Shown here in pieces: positions 25,177-34,260 of a stretch of DNA of 64,000 nucleotides. The DNA is from Heyndrickxia sporothermodurans. GTDB lineage: Bacteria > Bacillota > Bacilli > Bacillales > Bacillaceae_C. The notes under the pieces were generated by a model. The model was not told where the DNA came from and did not search any database. It worked only from the letters and a program-made list of their open reading frames with translations. The DNA lies in the NCBI GenBank assembly GCA_018333075.1, contig BORH01000001.1, forward strand, positions 434,001 to 498,000, written 5' to 3'. Position 1 is the first letter of the stretch, and each line of letters begins with the position of its first letter. The translations under genes were made by a program, and so were the position numbers.

Positions 25177-26166
25177 TTAGTAAATTAAATCAATAAGTTC
25201 TTCTTTTGTAATGTTTCCAAAGTAGTGCTTCACATTAATATCTTTAAGGGCACTATCAATGTCTGAACGTTCATAACGTATTCCTGTAAGCTTTTCTTCA
25301 ATATCCTGAACATTCCCAACACCGAAGAAGTCACCATAAATTTTACAATTTTCAATTATTCCTTTATTAACCTCTAAGCGAACATCTATGCCACCAACAG
25401 GAAAACGATGTGTATGCTGAAGATTGAATTTCGGAGATTTTCCATAATTCCATTCCCAATTTTGATATCTTTCCTCAGATAATTTATGAATTTTTTCCCA
25501 ATCCTCATCAGTCAGTTTATACTCTTGAATATTTTCACTACCGCCGAATATGGAACTTAATAGCAATTGACGAAATTGCTCCATTGGCATTTTTTCATCC
25601 AAAAATTCTGAAATGTTTGCAACGCGACTTCGAATCGATTTAATCCCTTTAGATTCAATCTTATCTTTTTTCACCTTTAAAGCAGATACAACATTTTCAA
25701 TCTCAGAGTCTAACATTAAGGTACCATGGCTAAACATCCGACCCTTTGTTGAAAATTGAGCATTACCAGAAATTTTTCTTCCGCCCACCTGAATATCATT
25801 TCGACCACTTAACTCGGCATTTACTCCAAGCTCCTTCAATGCTTCAATGACAGGTTCAGTAAATTTCAAGAAATTATGAAAGCTTTCTCCATCATCCTTT
25901 GTAATGAAGCTAAAATTTAAATTTCCTAAGTCGTGATAAACCGCACCACCACCAGATAGGCGTCTAACAACAATAATATTATTTTTTTCTACATATTCTG
26001 TATTAATTTCTTCAATTGTATTTTGATTTCTACCAATAATAATGGAAGGTTGATTAATATAAAATAGTAGATAAGTCTCATTTATATCTAAATTATTTAA
26101 AGCATACTCTTCTATGGCTAAATTAATTCGAGGGTCTGTTACCCCTTGATTATCAATAAATAGCAT
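25177..26166 (-). CDS. lplJ: Lipoate-protein ligase LplJ
   Basis: The 329-residue protein has the LplA catalytic domain with RRLSGGGAVYHDLGNLNFS, the GRNQNT loop and the lysine motif GGRKISGNAQ, followed by the C-terminal accessory domain. It attaches lipoate, scavenged from outside, to E2 and GcvH proteins using ATP. Length and position beside yhfI and lcfB match B. subtilis LplJ (YhfJ). AGGAGG precedes the ATG, 26 bases after yhfI ends, so the two are probably co-transcribed. Confidence 0.92.
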   Translation of the reverse strand: MLFIDNQGVTDPRINLAIEEYALNNLDINETYLLFYINQPSIIIGRNQNTIEEINTEYVEKNNIIVVRRLSGGGAVYHDLGNLNFSFITKDDGESFHNFLKFTEPVIEALKELGVNAELSGRNDIQVGGRKISGNAQFSTKGRMFSHGTLMLDSEIENVVSALKVKKDKIESKGIKSIRSRVANISEFLDEKMPMEQFRQLLLSSIFGGSENIQEYKLTDEDWEKIHKLSEERYQNWEWNYGKSPKFNLQHTHRFPVGGIDVRLEVNKGIIENCKIYGDFFGVGNVQDIEEKLTGIRYERSDIDSALKDINVKHYFGNITKEELIDLIY

Positions 26167-26192
26167 GTAAAGTCCTCCTAAGTTTATAAATC

Positions 26193-26933
26193 TTATTTAC
26201 TAAGATCTAAAGATAATCCTTCTTCTGCAAGAAAAATACTGCCTGAAAACTTCTCTGAAGCCTCCATTTTTATTTGTTCTAACTCCCCGTACTGCGGAAG
26301 GTGAGTTAGAATTAGATGCTTTACTTGTGCCGCTTGCGCAATCTGTCCTGCTTCATAGCTAGTCATATGTCCTGCAGCTGATCCATCCATATCCCCATAA
26401 AAATTACTTTCACATAGTAATATATCTGCATTGGCTGCAAAAGAAGAAAATTCTTCAAGATAGGAGGAATCTGCAGTAAATACGAAAACTGAGTTTTCAG
26501 CTTCAATCCTCATAGCGAAACAAGGAACAGGATGCTTCGTTCTTAAGAAAGAAACCTTAAATGGGCCTATATGTATTTCTTGATCTTCTTGATAAGCAAC
26601 ACCTTTTGTCACATCATCAAAAAACAATAATTGAAACCCATGCTGGTTCTCATCGTGCCCATAAATGGGAAGTGTTTTAATTTCTTTATTCATATACTTA
26701 CTGATAATTAATGCATGTTGTAAAACACCAATATCAGCAATATGATCTGGATGATAGTGTGAAATAATGACAGCATCTAATAGTTCAGGTTGTATGTATT
26801 GTTGTAATTTGGATAATACAGCACTTCCACAATCCACTAGTAAATGAAATCCTTTATGCTCAAGAAGATATCCTGCACTCGCTCCATTCACTTTTGGGTA
26901 TCCGCCCCACGGCCCAATTACAGTAAGCTTCAT
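26193..26933 (-). CDS. yhfI: Metallo-beta-lactamase-fold hydrolase YhfI (RNase Z-like)
   Basis: The 246-residue protein has the zinc motif H-Y-H-P-D-H at 59-64, further ligands in RTKHPVPC, FTADSS and the final HLPQYG region. The pattern and length match YhfI, a metal-dependent phosphodiesterase of the RNase Z/ElaC type; reported relatives hydrolyse cyclic nucleotides, which I cannot judge here. The longer frame adds 22 residues, but ATG 26933 follows AGGAGGGAAATAC and starts the conserved MKLTVIG strand. It precedes lplJ. Confidence 0.85.
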   Translation of the reverse strand: MKLTVIGPWGGYPKVNGASAGYLLEHKGFHLLVDCGSAVLSKLQQYIQPELLDAVIISHYHPDHIADIGVLQHALIISKYMNKEIKTLPIYGHDENQHGFQLLFFDDVTKGVAYQEDQEIHIGPFKVSFLRTKHPVPCFAMRIEAENSVFVFTADSSYLEEFSSFAANADILLCESNFYGDMDGSAAGHMTSYEAGQIAQAAQVKHLILTHLPQYGELEQIKMEASEKFSGSIFLAEEGLSLDLSK

Positions 26934-27085
26934 GTATTTCCCTCCTAAAATTATAATCCAACTAAAAAGCTTTATCAATTTTACTATACTACTTTTCACC
27001 TATTTTTCGATTTTACTAAATGTCCACATTGCATCGATAATAGAAAACAGAATAATCATCTACAAAAATTACTTTAGTAAAATGA

Positions 27086-27862
27086 TTAATCCCACCAAAA
27101 GTTCCATTTTTTTGACTTTAATAAAAATCCCGCATAAGCACCAAGTGAAGAAAAATCCTCTAAAACATAGCGGCAAAAAAGTATATGCTCTTTGGCAAGC
27201 TGAAGAGCTTCTTCAGGAGTTTTTGGAGGACTTGTTACTTCTAATCCCCATGTATCATCTGTAACATGTGTAGGGTATGCACCATATTTTTCATACCAGT
27301 GCTTGAAAATAACCGCTTGCTGCTCTGGTAAAGGACATTCATTAAATCCTCCCATCGGTACCCATAAGCTTGCTTCCCATGGTTCTTTCGTTGGAAAACG
27401 AGCAATAATTACCTCTTTAGAGTAAATCTTTTCCGAAAATTTTTCAGAGCTTTCAATAATAGTTTCATCAAGTAATGATGGTGGACACATGCTTTTAATT
27501 TGCTCAAAAATTGATGCAAATTGAGAGAAGGATTGGGGATTATTTGATTGATGATCTGGACCCATCTCCTCAATTTCTGCCAATACAAGATCATTATAAA
27601 TAGATAAAACCTTTGAATAACGAATACTATCTTTCAGCTTATTTACATAAGCTTGGATAGACTCAACTTCATTTTCCTCTAATACATACTCATACATTTC
27701 CAAAAGATTATATTCGGGTTCAATTAAAAGAATTGTATCATTTGGATAATCATGCTTTTGTTTTTCATATTCACTTAAATAGTCCGCAGAGCTTGGTATT
27801 ACTATATAAGGTACCCCGGTTAATTTCTCTATTATGTCTAAAGTAATTTTATTATCACTCAT
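27086..27862 (-). CDS. DUF4253-domain protein
   Basis: The 258-residue protein ends with a typical DUF4253 domain (about residues 150-258): PTKEPWEASLWVPMGGFNECP, HWYEKYGAYPTHVTDDTWGLEV, EEALQLAKEHILFC and terminal WNFWWD. The N-terminal half is acidic and helical with no known motif. No signal peptide or membrane segment is present. The function of the family is unknown. It lies 53 bases downstream of the SUFU-domain gene on the same strand, and the two may be a unit. Confidence 0.8.
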   Translation of the reverse strand: MSDNKITLDIIEKLTGVPYIVIPSSADYLSEYEKQKHDYPNDTILLIEPEYNLLEMYEYVLEENEVESIQAYVNKLKDSIRYSKVLSIYNDLVLAEIEEMGPDHQSNNPQSFSQFASIFEQIKSMCPPSLLDETIIESSEKFSEKIYSKEVIIARFPTKEPWEASLWVPMGGFNECPLPEQQAVIFKHWYEKYGAYPTHVTDDTWGLEVTSPPKTPEEALQLAKEHILFCRYVLEDFSSLGAYAGFLLKSKKWNFWWD

Positions 27863-27915
27863 CTCTTCCTCTTCTCTCTTTCAAAATAAACACCGCATTT
27901 TAATACCCTGTAAAT

Positions 27916-28587
27916 TTAAAAATCCAAATATTCTTTCTTACGATTCATATCTGTAACTAAATCAGGATTATCTCGTTTCATCGCAGATACAAAACGTTCT
28001 CTCACTTCTTTATCCTGACCTTTTATAGCATTTAGTTCATTCTCTGTTATTCCTAAAATTTGCATAAAGTCCAATCTTCCATGTACCGTGTCTTTTCCTT
28101 GAATCTCTGTATCAGGAATAACTAATAATGCAGTAATTTTCGATGGATAACCAATATGTATCGATGTACCGTTTCCAACAACAAAATCAAAAGGTTCGAA
28201 CCAAGATTTGGATTGAAACGTGTATCTAGCTAAATTAGAAAGCATATCAATTGCCCACATGCATTCTTCATTGTCTGTTTCAGCAAGCTTAATGGTCATT
28301 TCATATCCCCATTTACTAAATTCCTGACCAAATGCAGACTCATTTCCATATAGTTCACTCATTCCAAATGTGACAATATGCTTGTAGCTTTTATCTGATG
28401 AATAAATACTATATCCATCAATATACTCTTCACCGCCAAAAATAGCACGAGCCAGCATGTCTGTGGCATAATGTGCAGGTTCTTGCAGGTCATAAATTTC
28501 TTGAAACGCTGATCCAATGGCATCCCAACCAGGAGAAAAATCATCATCTTCTAAGAGCTTTTTGTATTCTTCAAGCTTCAACATCAT
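27916..28587 (-). CDS. Suppressor-of-fused (SUFU) domain protein
   Basis: The 223-residue protein matches the bacterial SUFU domain: HIVTFGMSELYGNESAFGQEFSKWGYEMTIKL, then IDMLSNLARYTFQSKSWFEPFD and a C-terminal block with DFMQILGITENELNAIKG. It is cytoplasmic. Bacterial SUFU proteins are often immunity proteins of polymorphic toxin systems, but no toxin gene is visible nearby, so this role is only possible. It is separated from the upstream rtcB gene by a perfect 14-bp hairpin. GGAGAG precedes tandem ATGs. Confidence 0.8.
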   Translation of the reverse strand: MMLKLEEYKKLLEDDDFSPGWDAIGSAFQEIYDLQEPAHYATDMLARAIFGGEEYIDGYSIYSSDKSYKHIVTFGMSELYGNESAFGQEFSKWGYEMTIKLAETDNEECMWAIDMLSNLARYTFQSKSWFEPFDFVVGNGTSIHIGYPSKITALLVIPDTEIQGKDTVHGRLDFMQILGITENELNAIKGQDKEVRERFVSAMKRDNPDLVTDMNRKKEYLDF

Positions 28588-28617
28588 CTCTCCATTCTAA
28601 ATAATATTTTTAATAAA

Positions 28618-28653
28618 TTGAAACCGAAAGAAATCAGGCTCTTTCGGTTTCAA
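28618..28653 (-). terminator. Terminator of rtcB
   Basis: TTGAAACCGAAAGA (28618-28631) and TCTTTCGGTTTCAA (28640-28653) form a perfect 14-bp stem with an 8-base loop; AT-rich sequence follows. It separates the RtcB transcript from the SUFU gene. Confidence 0.7.
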
Positions 28654-28680
28654 TCATTGTAAATTACATCAAATTAAAAT

Positions 28681-29859
28681 CTATCCTTTATAATTATAGA
28701 GGGGACGAATAATCTCTTGTATTTCTACTGTTTCTTGAATTTCCTTTTCTATTTCTTTTGCAGGCTTATAAGCTTGTGGCGCTTCATCTAAGGTTTTCTT
28801 TGAAACAGATGTAGTCCACACATTTTTCATTGCCTTTTGATAGCTTTCTAGAGTAATTTGCGCTTTTGCTTTTGACCTGCTCAACATCCTGCCTGCTCCG
28901 TGCGGTGCAGAATAATTCCAATCAGGATTTCCTTTTCCTGTTGCTAGAATACTGCCGTCACGCATGTTTAACGGAATAATGATTGACTCTCCTTTTTGAG
29001 CAGACGTGGCCCCTTTCCGAAGCATATGATTATCTAAATCTATATAATTATGAACACAATCAAATGCATCTAGTACATCTTTATGCCACTTCATTCCTTT
29101 TAAAATAATCTGCGCCATTTGAGCACGGTTCTCTTGAGCAAAATTCTGTGCAATTTTCATATCATGCAAATAGTTTTTTAAATCATTTGCTTCTACATAG
29201 GATAATTCATAAGGTAATTTTTTATCATTTCTTATTTGTTCTAGTATTTCAGATTCTTCTATATTTCCTTTTTTCTGTTGTTGCTTCATTTCTTCTTTTA
29301 AACTTTTTCGTAGATCAGATACTTTTTCATATGCAACTTCTTGATGGTATTCAGCAATTTCTTTTCCAAGTATACGACTGCCACTATGAATGACAAGATA
29401 TATGGCATCCTTTCCTTCATTAACCTCTATAAAATGATTTCCTCCACCTAGTGTCCCAAGACTTCTTGCTGCCCAGCCCTGGTGAATTGGCGCTATGACT
29501 TCATTTAATTCGTATGGAGCAATTGGCTTATCATGTGTCTGATGACCACTGGGGATACGGCTACGAATCAATTGATCTAGCTTTTCAAAATCTAGCTTAA
29601 TTCGACCCTTTTTTATTTTAACGACGTAGAGTCCACACCCAATATCAACTCCTACTAAACTTGGTACAATTTTATCCTGAATAGTCATAGTTGTTCCGAT
29701 CACACAGCCCTTCCCTGAATGGGTGTCTGGCATAATCCGAATTTTGCTATCTTTCGCAAATTCTTGATTGCATAAAGTAATAATTTGACCTATTGTTGCA
29801 TCATCTAATAAATCGGTATAGCATAATGCCTCATTGTATTTTCCTTTTAATGTTAACAT
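28681..29859 (-). CDS. rtcB: RtcB-family RNA ligase
   Basis: The 392-residue protein shows the RtcB metal site: Asp72 and Cys75 in GVDIGCGL, GNHF with His142, HSGSR with His158, and the guanylated histidine His320 in PHGAGRMLSRSKA. RtcB joins 2',3'-cyclic phosphate and 5'-OH RNA ends using GTP and manganese, repairing tRNA or other cleaved RNA. No archease gene is seen nearby. It follows the DUF4026 gene with 155 bases between, in which I see a 10-codon ORF and a hairpin but no terminator, so it probably belongs to the HSP90 operon. Start ATG 29859 has GAGGAG upstream. Confidence 0.9.
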   Translation of the reverse strand: MLTLKGKYNEALCYTDLLDDATIGQIITLCNQEFAKDSKIRIMPDTHSGKGCVIGTTMTIQDKIVPSLVGVDIGCGLYVVKIKKGRIKLDFEKLDQLIRSRIPSGHQTHDKPIAPYELNEVIAPIHQGWAARSLGTLGGGNHFIEVNEGKDAIYLVIHSGSRILGKEIAEYHQEVAYEKVSDLRKSLKEEMKQQQKKGNIEESEILEQIRNDKKLPYELSYVEANDLKNYLHDMKIAQNFAQENRAQMAQIILKGMKWHKDVLDAFDCVHNYIDLDNHMLRKGATSAQKGESIIIPLNMRDGSILATGKGNPDWNYSAPHGAGRMLSRSKAKAQITLESYQKAMKNVWTTSVSKKTLDEAPQAYKPAKEIEKEIQETVEIQEIIRPLYNYKG

Positions 29860-29884
29860 TTATCATTTCTCCTCTATTTTTGAT

Positions 29885-29910
29885 TGCGAGAAATGATAGT
29901 ATTTCCCGCA
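29885..29910 (-). other. Hairpin between upstream ORF and rtcB
   Basis: TGCGAGAAAT (29885-29894) and ATTTCCCGCA (29901-29910) form a stem with one mismatch and a 6-base loop. No T-run follows. It sits between the stop of the small ORF and the rtcB ribosome site and might affect rtcB translation. Confidence 0.45.
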
Positions 29911-29912
29911 CC

Positions 29913-29945
29913 TTACGTATAATTACTCTCTATTCTAATTGTCAT
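29913..29945 (-). CDS. Ten-codon upstream ORF before rtcB (possible leader peptide)
   Basis: ATG 29945 has a perfect AAGGAGG 8 bases upstream and encodes MTIRIESNYT, ending at TAA 29913. The ribosome site is stronger than that of rtcB itself. There is no homology to judge; the support is only the ribosome site and its position. It could be a leader peptide whose translation alters the hairpin that follows, or a decayed gene start. Confidence 0.4.
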   Translation of the reverse strand: MTIRIESNYT

Positions 29946-30014
29946 TGGAATCGCCTCCTTAAAAATTTGGTTATATATCGATTTCCATAATAATACTTTG
30001 ATGATTTTAAATTA

Positions 30015-31361
30015 CTATCCAATAAAAAGATATAAATTACTTGGTGTAATCATATCTTCCCCTGCATAAATGATCCAATCTGTTAAATGCTCAAAATCCA
30101 ATGGATATTGATTGCCTTCTTGCATATTCGTCACATAGTATGGACTATTTGTTAATACTCCACTAATATTATCTTCATTTATATTCTGCATATCAAACCA
30201 CATATGCTCAAACTCTTCCTCATCATATGGAATCCCGAATTTTGCAATGAAATGGAATTCTTTATTTTCCTTTTCCGCATTGAAGATTTCCGCAAAATAA
30301 CCAAAGCTTTGTTTAGCATTGTAAGCAATTCTAGCAGTTTCTTCATTTGTTTTGTAAAACATCATTTCTTCATTCTCTGTAAATTGTTTCGTAAAGCACT
30401 GCATATAACCTTCTTCCTCATTGTATTCAAACAATAGACATGAAGGTAATTGATGATGCTCATCACGATCATTCATCCCACCTATGAATGAAACCTCTGC
30501 ATCGATTGGCTGCAATCGAACTTCCTCCGTTTCTACATCTGCTAAATCAAACGGAAGTGATCTTTTCCCAATATAGGCTAGTCCTTCTTCCCAGGGTACT
30601 GCAATCACCTGTATGAAACCAGCTTTACTTTGGGCAATGACAATTGGCTCATTAACAGGTACATTCCCATTTTGAATCGCATTATTTACAAAAGTATTAA
30701 ATAAATCTGAGATTCCATTATAAGAAGAAAGACTGCTCGGAATAATTAGTTCGACATCAGTTAAGCCAGCCCTTAAAAGACCGTGTGTATGGAACCAAAA
30801 TTGAGAAGGCTCTTCTGATTCTCCTCCATAAATTGAGTGGATTACATACAAATCTTGAGTATCCGGCAAAAGATTATTTTCTACATGATATTGAATATAA
30901 TTTCTTGAAATAATTTTCGCTGCTGCACTAATATCTAGAGCAAATAGCATTTCTGGTGCTAAACGCCATAATAAATGTAGTTGCAAGTAGAAGCTGCTAA
31001 GCACATCTCCGTTAAATATTGTTCGTACAACAATTTCATGTCCTTGATTAGCTAATTCAAATACTTCCTCAGGTATGGTATGATCTTGTCGGTAATACTG
31101 TTCATAGTGAACCCCTTCAGGTGACGGAACAATAAATATTTCATAAGGGATCACAGTATCTTCAACCTTTAACTCAATAATCATACTTGTTTGATCTTCT
31201 TTTATAATAGTAATTTCATCAGAATTCTCAGTGATTGCAAGGAATCTCTCTTTTAAATCGTCTAAGGTTAATTCATTGGGAATAACCGCAGCTATTTCTG
31301 AAAATGCACGTTCTAACTTTCCTTCTTTTACATCACGGTATGCTTGAGTTTGTACTTCCAT
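30015..31361 (-). CDS. DUF4026/DUF2314 two-domain protein
   Basis: The 448-residue acidic protein has no signal peptide or membrane segment. The last 90 residues match the DUF2314 pattern (FHFIAKFGIPY, EHMWFDMQNI, GVLTNSPYYVTNM, EGNQYPLDFEHLTDWIIY). The preceding region fits DUF4026, found in front of DUF2314 in Bacillus proteins; that N-terminal call is from memory of the family. Function is unknown. It begins one base after the stop of the helical-repeat gene, so translation is coupled. It is the third gene of the HSP90 operon. Confidence 0.7.
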   Translation of the reverse strand: MEVQTQAYRDVKEGKLERAFSEIAAVIPNELTLDDLKERFLAITENSDEITIIKEDQTSMIIELKVEDTVIPYEIFIVPSPEGVHYEQYYRQDHTIPEEVFELANQGHEIVVRTIFNGDVLSSFYLQLHLLWRLAPEMLFALDISAAAKIISRNYIQYHVENNLLPDTQDLYVIHSIYGGESEEPSQFWFHTHGLLRAGLTDVELIIPSSLSSYNGISDLFNTFVNNAIQNGNVPVNEPIVIAQSKAGFIQVIAVPWEEGLAYIGKRSLPFDLADVETEEVRLQPIDAEVSFIGGMNDRDEHHQLPSCLLFEYNEEEGYMQCFTKQFTENEEMMFYKTNEETARIAYNAKQSFGYFAEIFNAEKENKEFHFIAKFGIPYDEEEFEHMWFDMQNINEDNISGVLTNSPYYVTNMQEGNQYPLDFEHLTDWIIYAGEDMITPSNLYLFIG

Positions 31362-31362
31362 T

Positions 31363-32358
31363 CTAGTTCCCTCTTTTCATTTGTTTGATTTCGTTTAAGC
31401 GTCTACTATAATAATCGTTACCATTACGAGCATCTAATTGCTTCGTCAATTTTTCTGTTTGCTCCAGCCACTCTTGTTGATTTTGTTTTGCGTAAATTGG
31501 ATAGGCAGATTGCATAAACAGAATTTTTTCAATGGTAGTATCTATTTTTTCAACAATCTCCAAATTTTCTTTTAAAACAGACTCAGCCTCTTCTTCGCGT
31601 TCTGTTTTTAATAGATATTGAATATAATTACCAATCTCCGCTGCAAAATCTCCTTTGCCTTTGATCATTTTATATCCTTTTTGAAAGCATTTTTCAGCAG
31701 CTTTTTCTTTGCCTAATTCTAGTAATGCTAGTGCGATATAACTATAAGTTGCATGCGGAACTTCCGCACATGTTAAGGTTTGCATCAGAAGTGGCTGTGA
31801 TACCTGGTACGCTTTTTCAAGATCACCTGCAAATAAGTAATATTCGACCTCAGCATTTACCTCACATGCCCTGCAATCTGACATCCAATCAGCCGGTGTT
31901 TCCATCCACTGCTGAAAATACAATTTCGCATTTTCTAGCTCTCCCATTTTTATTGCACCATTCATCATTTCTTTATAATAAGGCTTCAATGAATAATTGC
32001 ATGCCAAGAACTTTTCTTTCATATCAGATAATAAATTGGCTATTTGCTCCTTTGTAATTTCAGGAAACGTGACTATTTGTTCTGCAATCCATTTATAGCA
32101 CCAAAAAAGTTGAGATTCATCAATTTCAGAATTCCCTGTTTCATATTGCTGCATTAACCAACTAAACGCTTGCAACACCTTTTTTGGATAGCCTGTATAA
32201 TTACAAGTTTCAATCAATTCAAAACGTGCTTCAATTGCTGTTTCAATATCATTATGACTATCAGCCTCTTGAATCACTCGTTCTAAAATAGATATTTTTG
32301 CAGGGTCATTCTCCTCCATCATAAAAACATCTTCTAGCAAATCCATATACTCTGTCAA
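31363..32358 (-). CDS. TPR-like helical-repeat protein
   Basis: The 331-residue protein is an array of antiparallel helix pairs, for example ALLELGKEKAAEKCFQKGYK and IQYLLKTEREEEAESVLKEN, which are tetratricopeptide-like. TPR proteins are adaptor proteins and are the classic partners of eukaryotic HSP90, whose C-terminal peptide they hold. Here the HSP90-like gene ends only 15 bases upstream, which suggests the two proteins act together; this is inference. Start is TTG 32358 after GGAGG; an ATG five codons later is possible. No catalytic motif is seen. Confidence 0.75.
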   Translation of the reverse strand: MTEYMDLLEDVFMMEENDPAKISILERVIQEADSHNDIETAIEARFELIETCNYTGYPKKVLQAFSWLMQQYETGNSEIDESQLFWCYKWIAEQIVTFPEITKEQIANLLSDMKEKFLACNYSLKPYYKEMMNGAIKMGELENAKLYFQQWMETPADWMSDCRACEVNAEVEYYLFAGDLEKAYQVSQPLLMQTLTCAEVPHATYSYIALALLELGKEKAAEKCFQKGYKMIKGKGDFAAEIGNYIQYLLKTEREEEAESVLKENLEIVEKIDTTIEKILFMQSAYPIYAKQNQQEWLEQTEKLTKQLDARNGNDYYSRRLNEIKQMKRGN

Positions 32359-32373
32359 ACCTTATTCCTCCTT

Positions 32374-34170
32374 TTATATTAGCTCCAACATGTAAAGTAA
32401 ATTATTATTCATCATGTCAAATTCATTTTTCTTAAGCGGATAATGGCCTAATAATAAGGCTTGTATATAGAGAACTTGTACAATAATCGCAAGCTGACCA
32501 GCTGTTTTTCCTGAGTGCAAAAGATGGTGGATAAGAGCATTATTTAAATTTAAAAATAATGTTGGTCTTTCAGGTTCTGGCGATTGAAGCGACATTAATA
32601 GATTGCTAAATAATGAATTGGATGCTTCAGCAATTCTCTCCAGCTCACGATCCTCCTGTGATTGGTTCGAATGGATAAAGATCGTTGGCAAGTCAGTAGG
32701 CTCAAAACGTCTAATCTCTACATTGACTTTACACTCATCCATTTCCGCATTAATGTCTTGGATTAAAGCTAAATATTCTGCTTCTTCGACTATATCTAAT
32801 TTTTTTAGAGATTCAGTCATTTCAATCGGGTCTAAATATAATAAATTGACATCAGGCAATATTTTCGAAAGCTTATCCAATATAAAAACATCATATGTGT
32901 AACCGCCATTTATAAGCGCTATTTGCTTTCCCCTTGCAATATCCTGAATTTGATGAAACTTATTAACTGTTTCGGTATAATAGACCACCTGATGCTTCTC
33001 AAATATCAATTGTAAGGATTGTTCTCCCTCTAAAGTACGCATAGGAAGGTAGGGATAAATAAAGGATAAAAATTCGTCATCCTGACTTGCCAATGCTTTA
33101 AATCCCAGGTAATGAATATGCATTAATTTTGTTAATGTTACATCAGGTAAGGTAACTATGTTTTTCTTAATGGCTCTTCCTAAGCTTTCACATACACGTT
33201 CAAGCGCTTTATTTTGATAAAAATCTTCACGTGAAGCGACAGGGCTTAGCTCATCAGTCCACAATATGCAATGAATGAAAAGTGCCCAATCTGGCAGAAT
33301 ATGCTGACACTCTTTTGTCACAAACATTCCATTTAAAAAGACTGCATTTGTTTTTTTTGCATTCATATGGATGGAATGGGGGACAATAAAGGCGATTCCA
33401 AATGTACGACCAGTATCATTTTCAATTAAAAAATAATCCTCGTAGTCCCTCCCTAAAATGCTTGAACCAAAATGTAAAATTTCATCTCGATTCATTAGCA
33501 GCAATGTGTCTTTATCTGCAAACTGCTTGCTCCACTGGTTAATTTCTTCTACTTTTCCTTCACATTCTAGAATGATGGCTGGCTGAAGCGAAGAACCATA
33601 TTTTTTCAACGTTTTGCTCAATGCTTTCAATTGAAAACAATCACCTGGCAGCTCATTTATGTCTTTACGACGAATATACACTTTCGTTCCAGGCTGAAAG
33701 TGATTCCCTTCTATTTTACGAATTGCATATGTACCATCTGAATTTCCACGCCATTCAATTGTTTCCTTCGTTTTTGACGATGTGGATACCATCACAATTT
33801 CATCACTAACTATAAAACAAGAAAGTAAGCCAATCCCGAAACGCCCAATAAAGTCAGATTCCTCTTCACCAAATGTTTTTTCTCCTTTAGATGAATTAGC
33901 GATCGTTGCTAAAAACTGATGGACTTCCGCCTCTGTTAAACCTATCCCATTATCTTCAAATACAATCGTTGGAGGTGCATCACTACCATTTATAAGAGAC
34001 ACGTAAATTGAAGGAGAAAATGATTGATCAATCTTTTTTCTAGCAGTAATTGCATCATTCGCATTTTGCAGCAATTCGCGAATATAAACATCCTTTTCGT
34101 TATAAAGGTGGTTTGATAAAATATCAATCATGCCACTTAAATGAACTTGAAAGCGTTGGTTATGTTCCAT
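32374..34170 (-). CDS. Divergent HSP90-family ATPase
   Basis: The 598-residue protein has a clear GHKL ATPase domain: N-box ELLQNANDA (Glu32, Asn36, Asp39), DNGIGL at 73-78 and GRFGIGLLS at 109-117. The middle region retains SREDFYQ, the HtpG-type segment with the catalytic loop. After about residue 390 the sequence no longer resembles HtpG and its dimerisation domain. It is therefore a shorter, specialised HSP90 relative, unlikely to be the cell's only HtpG. It heads a tight operon with a TPR-like protein and a DUF4026/DUF2314 protein, with RtcB behind. Confidence 0.85.
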   Translation of the reverse strand: MEHNQRFQVHLSGMIDILSNHLYNEKDVYIRELLQNANDAITARKKIDQSFSPSIYVSLINGSDAPPTIVFEDNGIGLTEAEVHQFLATIANSSKGEKTFGEEESDFIGRFGIGLLSCFIVSDEIVMVSTSSKTKETIEWRGNSDGTYAIRKIEGNHFQPGTKVYIRRKDINELPGDCFQLKALSKTLKKYGSSLQPAIILECEGKVEEINQWSKQFADKDTLLLMNRDEILHFGSSILGRDYEDYFLIENDTGRTFGIAFIVPHSIHMNAKKTNAVFLNGMFVTKECQHILPDWALFIHCILWTDELSPVASREDFYQNKALERVCESLGRAIKKNIVTLPDVTLTKLMHIHYLGFKALASQDDEFLSFIYPYLPMRTLEGEQSLQLIFEKHQVVYYTETVNKFHQIQDIARGKQIALINGGYTYDVFILDKLSKILPDVNLLYLDPIEMTESLKKLDIVEEAEYLALIQDINAEMDECKVNVEIRRFEPTDLPTIFIHSNQSQEDRELERIAEASNSLFSNLLMSLQSPEPERPTLFLNLNNALIHHLLHSGKTAGQLAIIVQVLYIQALLLGHYPLKKNEFDMMNNNLLYMLELI

Positions 34171-34260
34171 TATGTATTTCCTTTCTCATTCGTTTTTAAA
34201 TGATTTTTGATGAATAATCTTACTATCTTTATTTATTTGTAAAAATCTATTATTCTAGTA

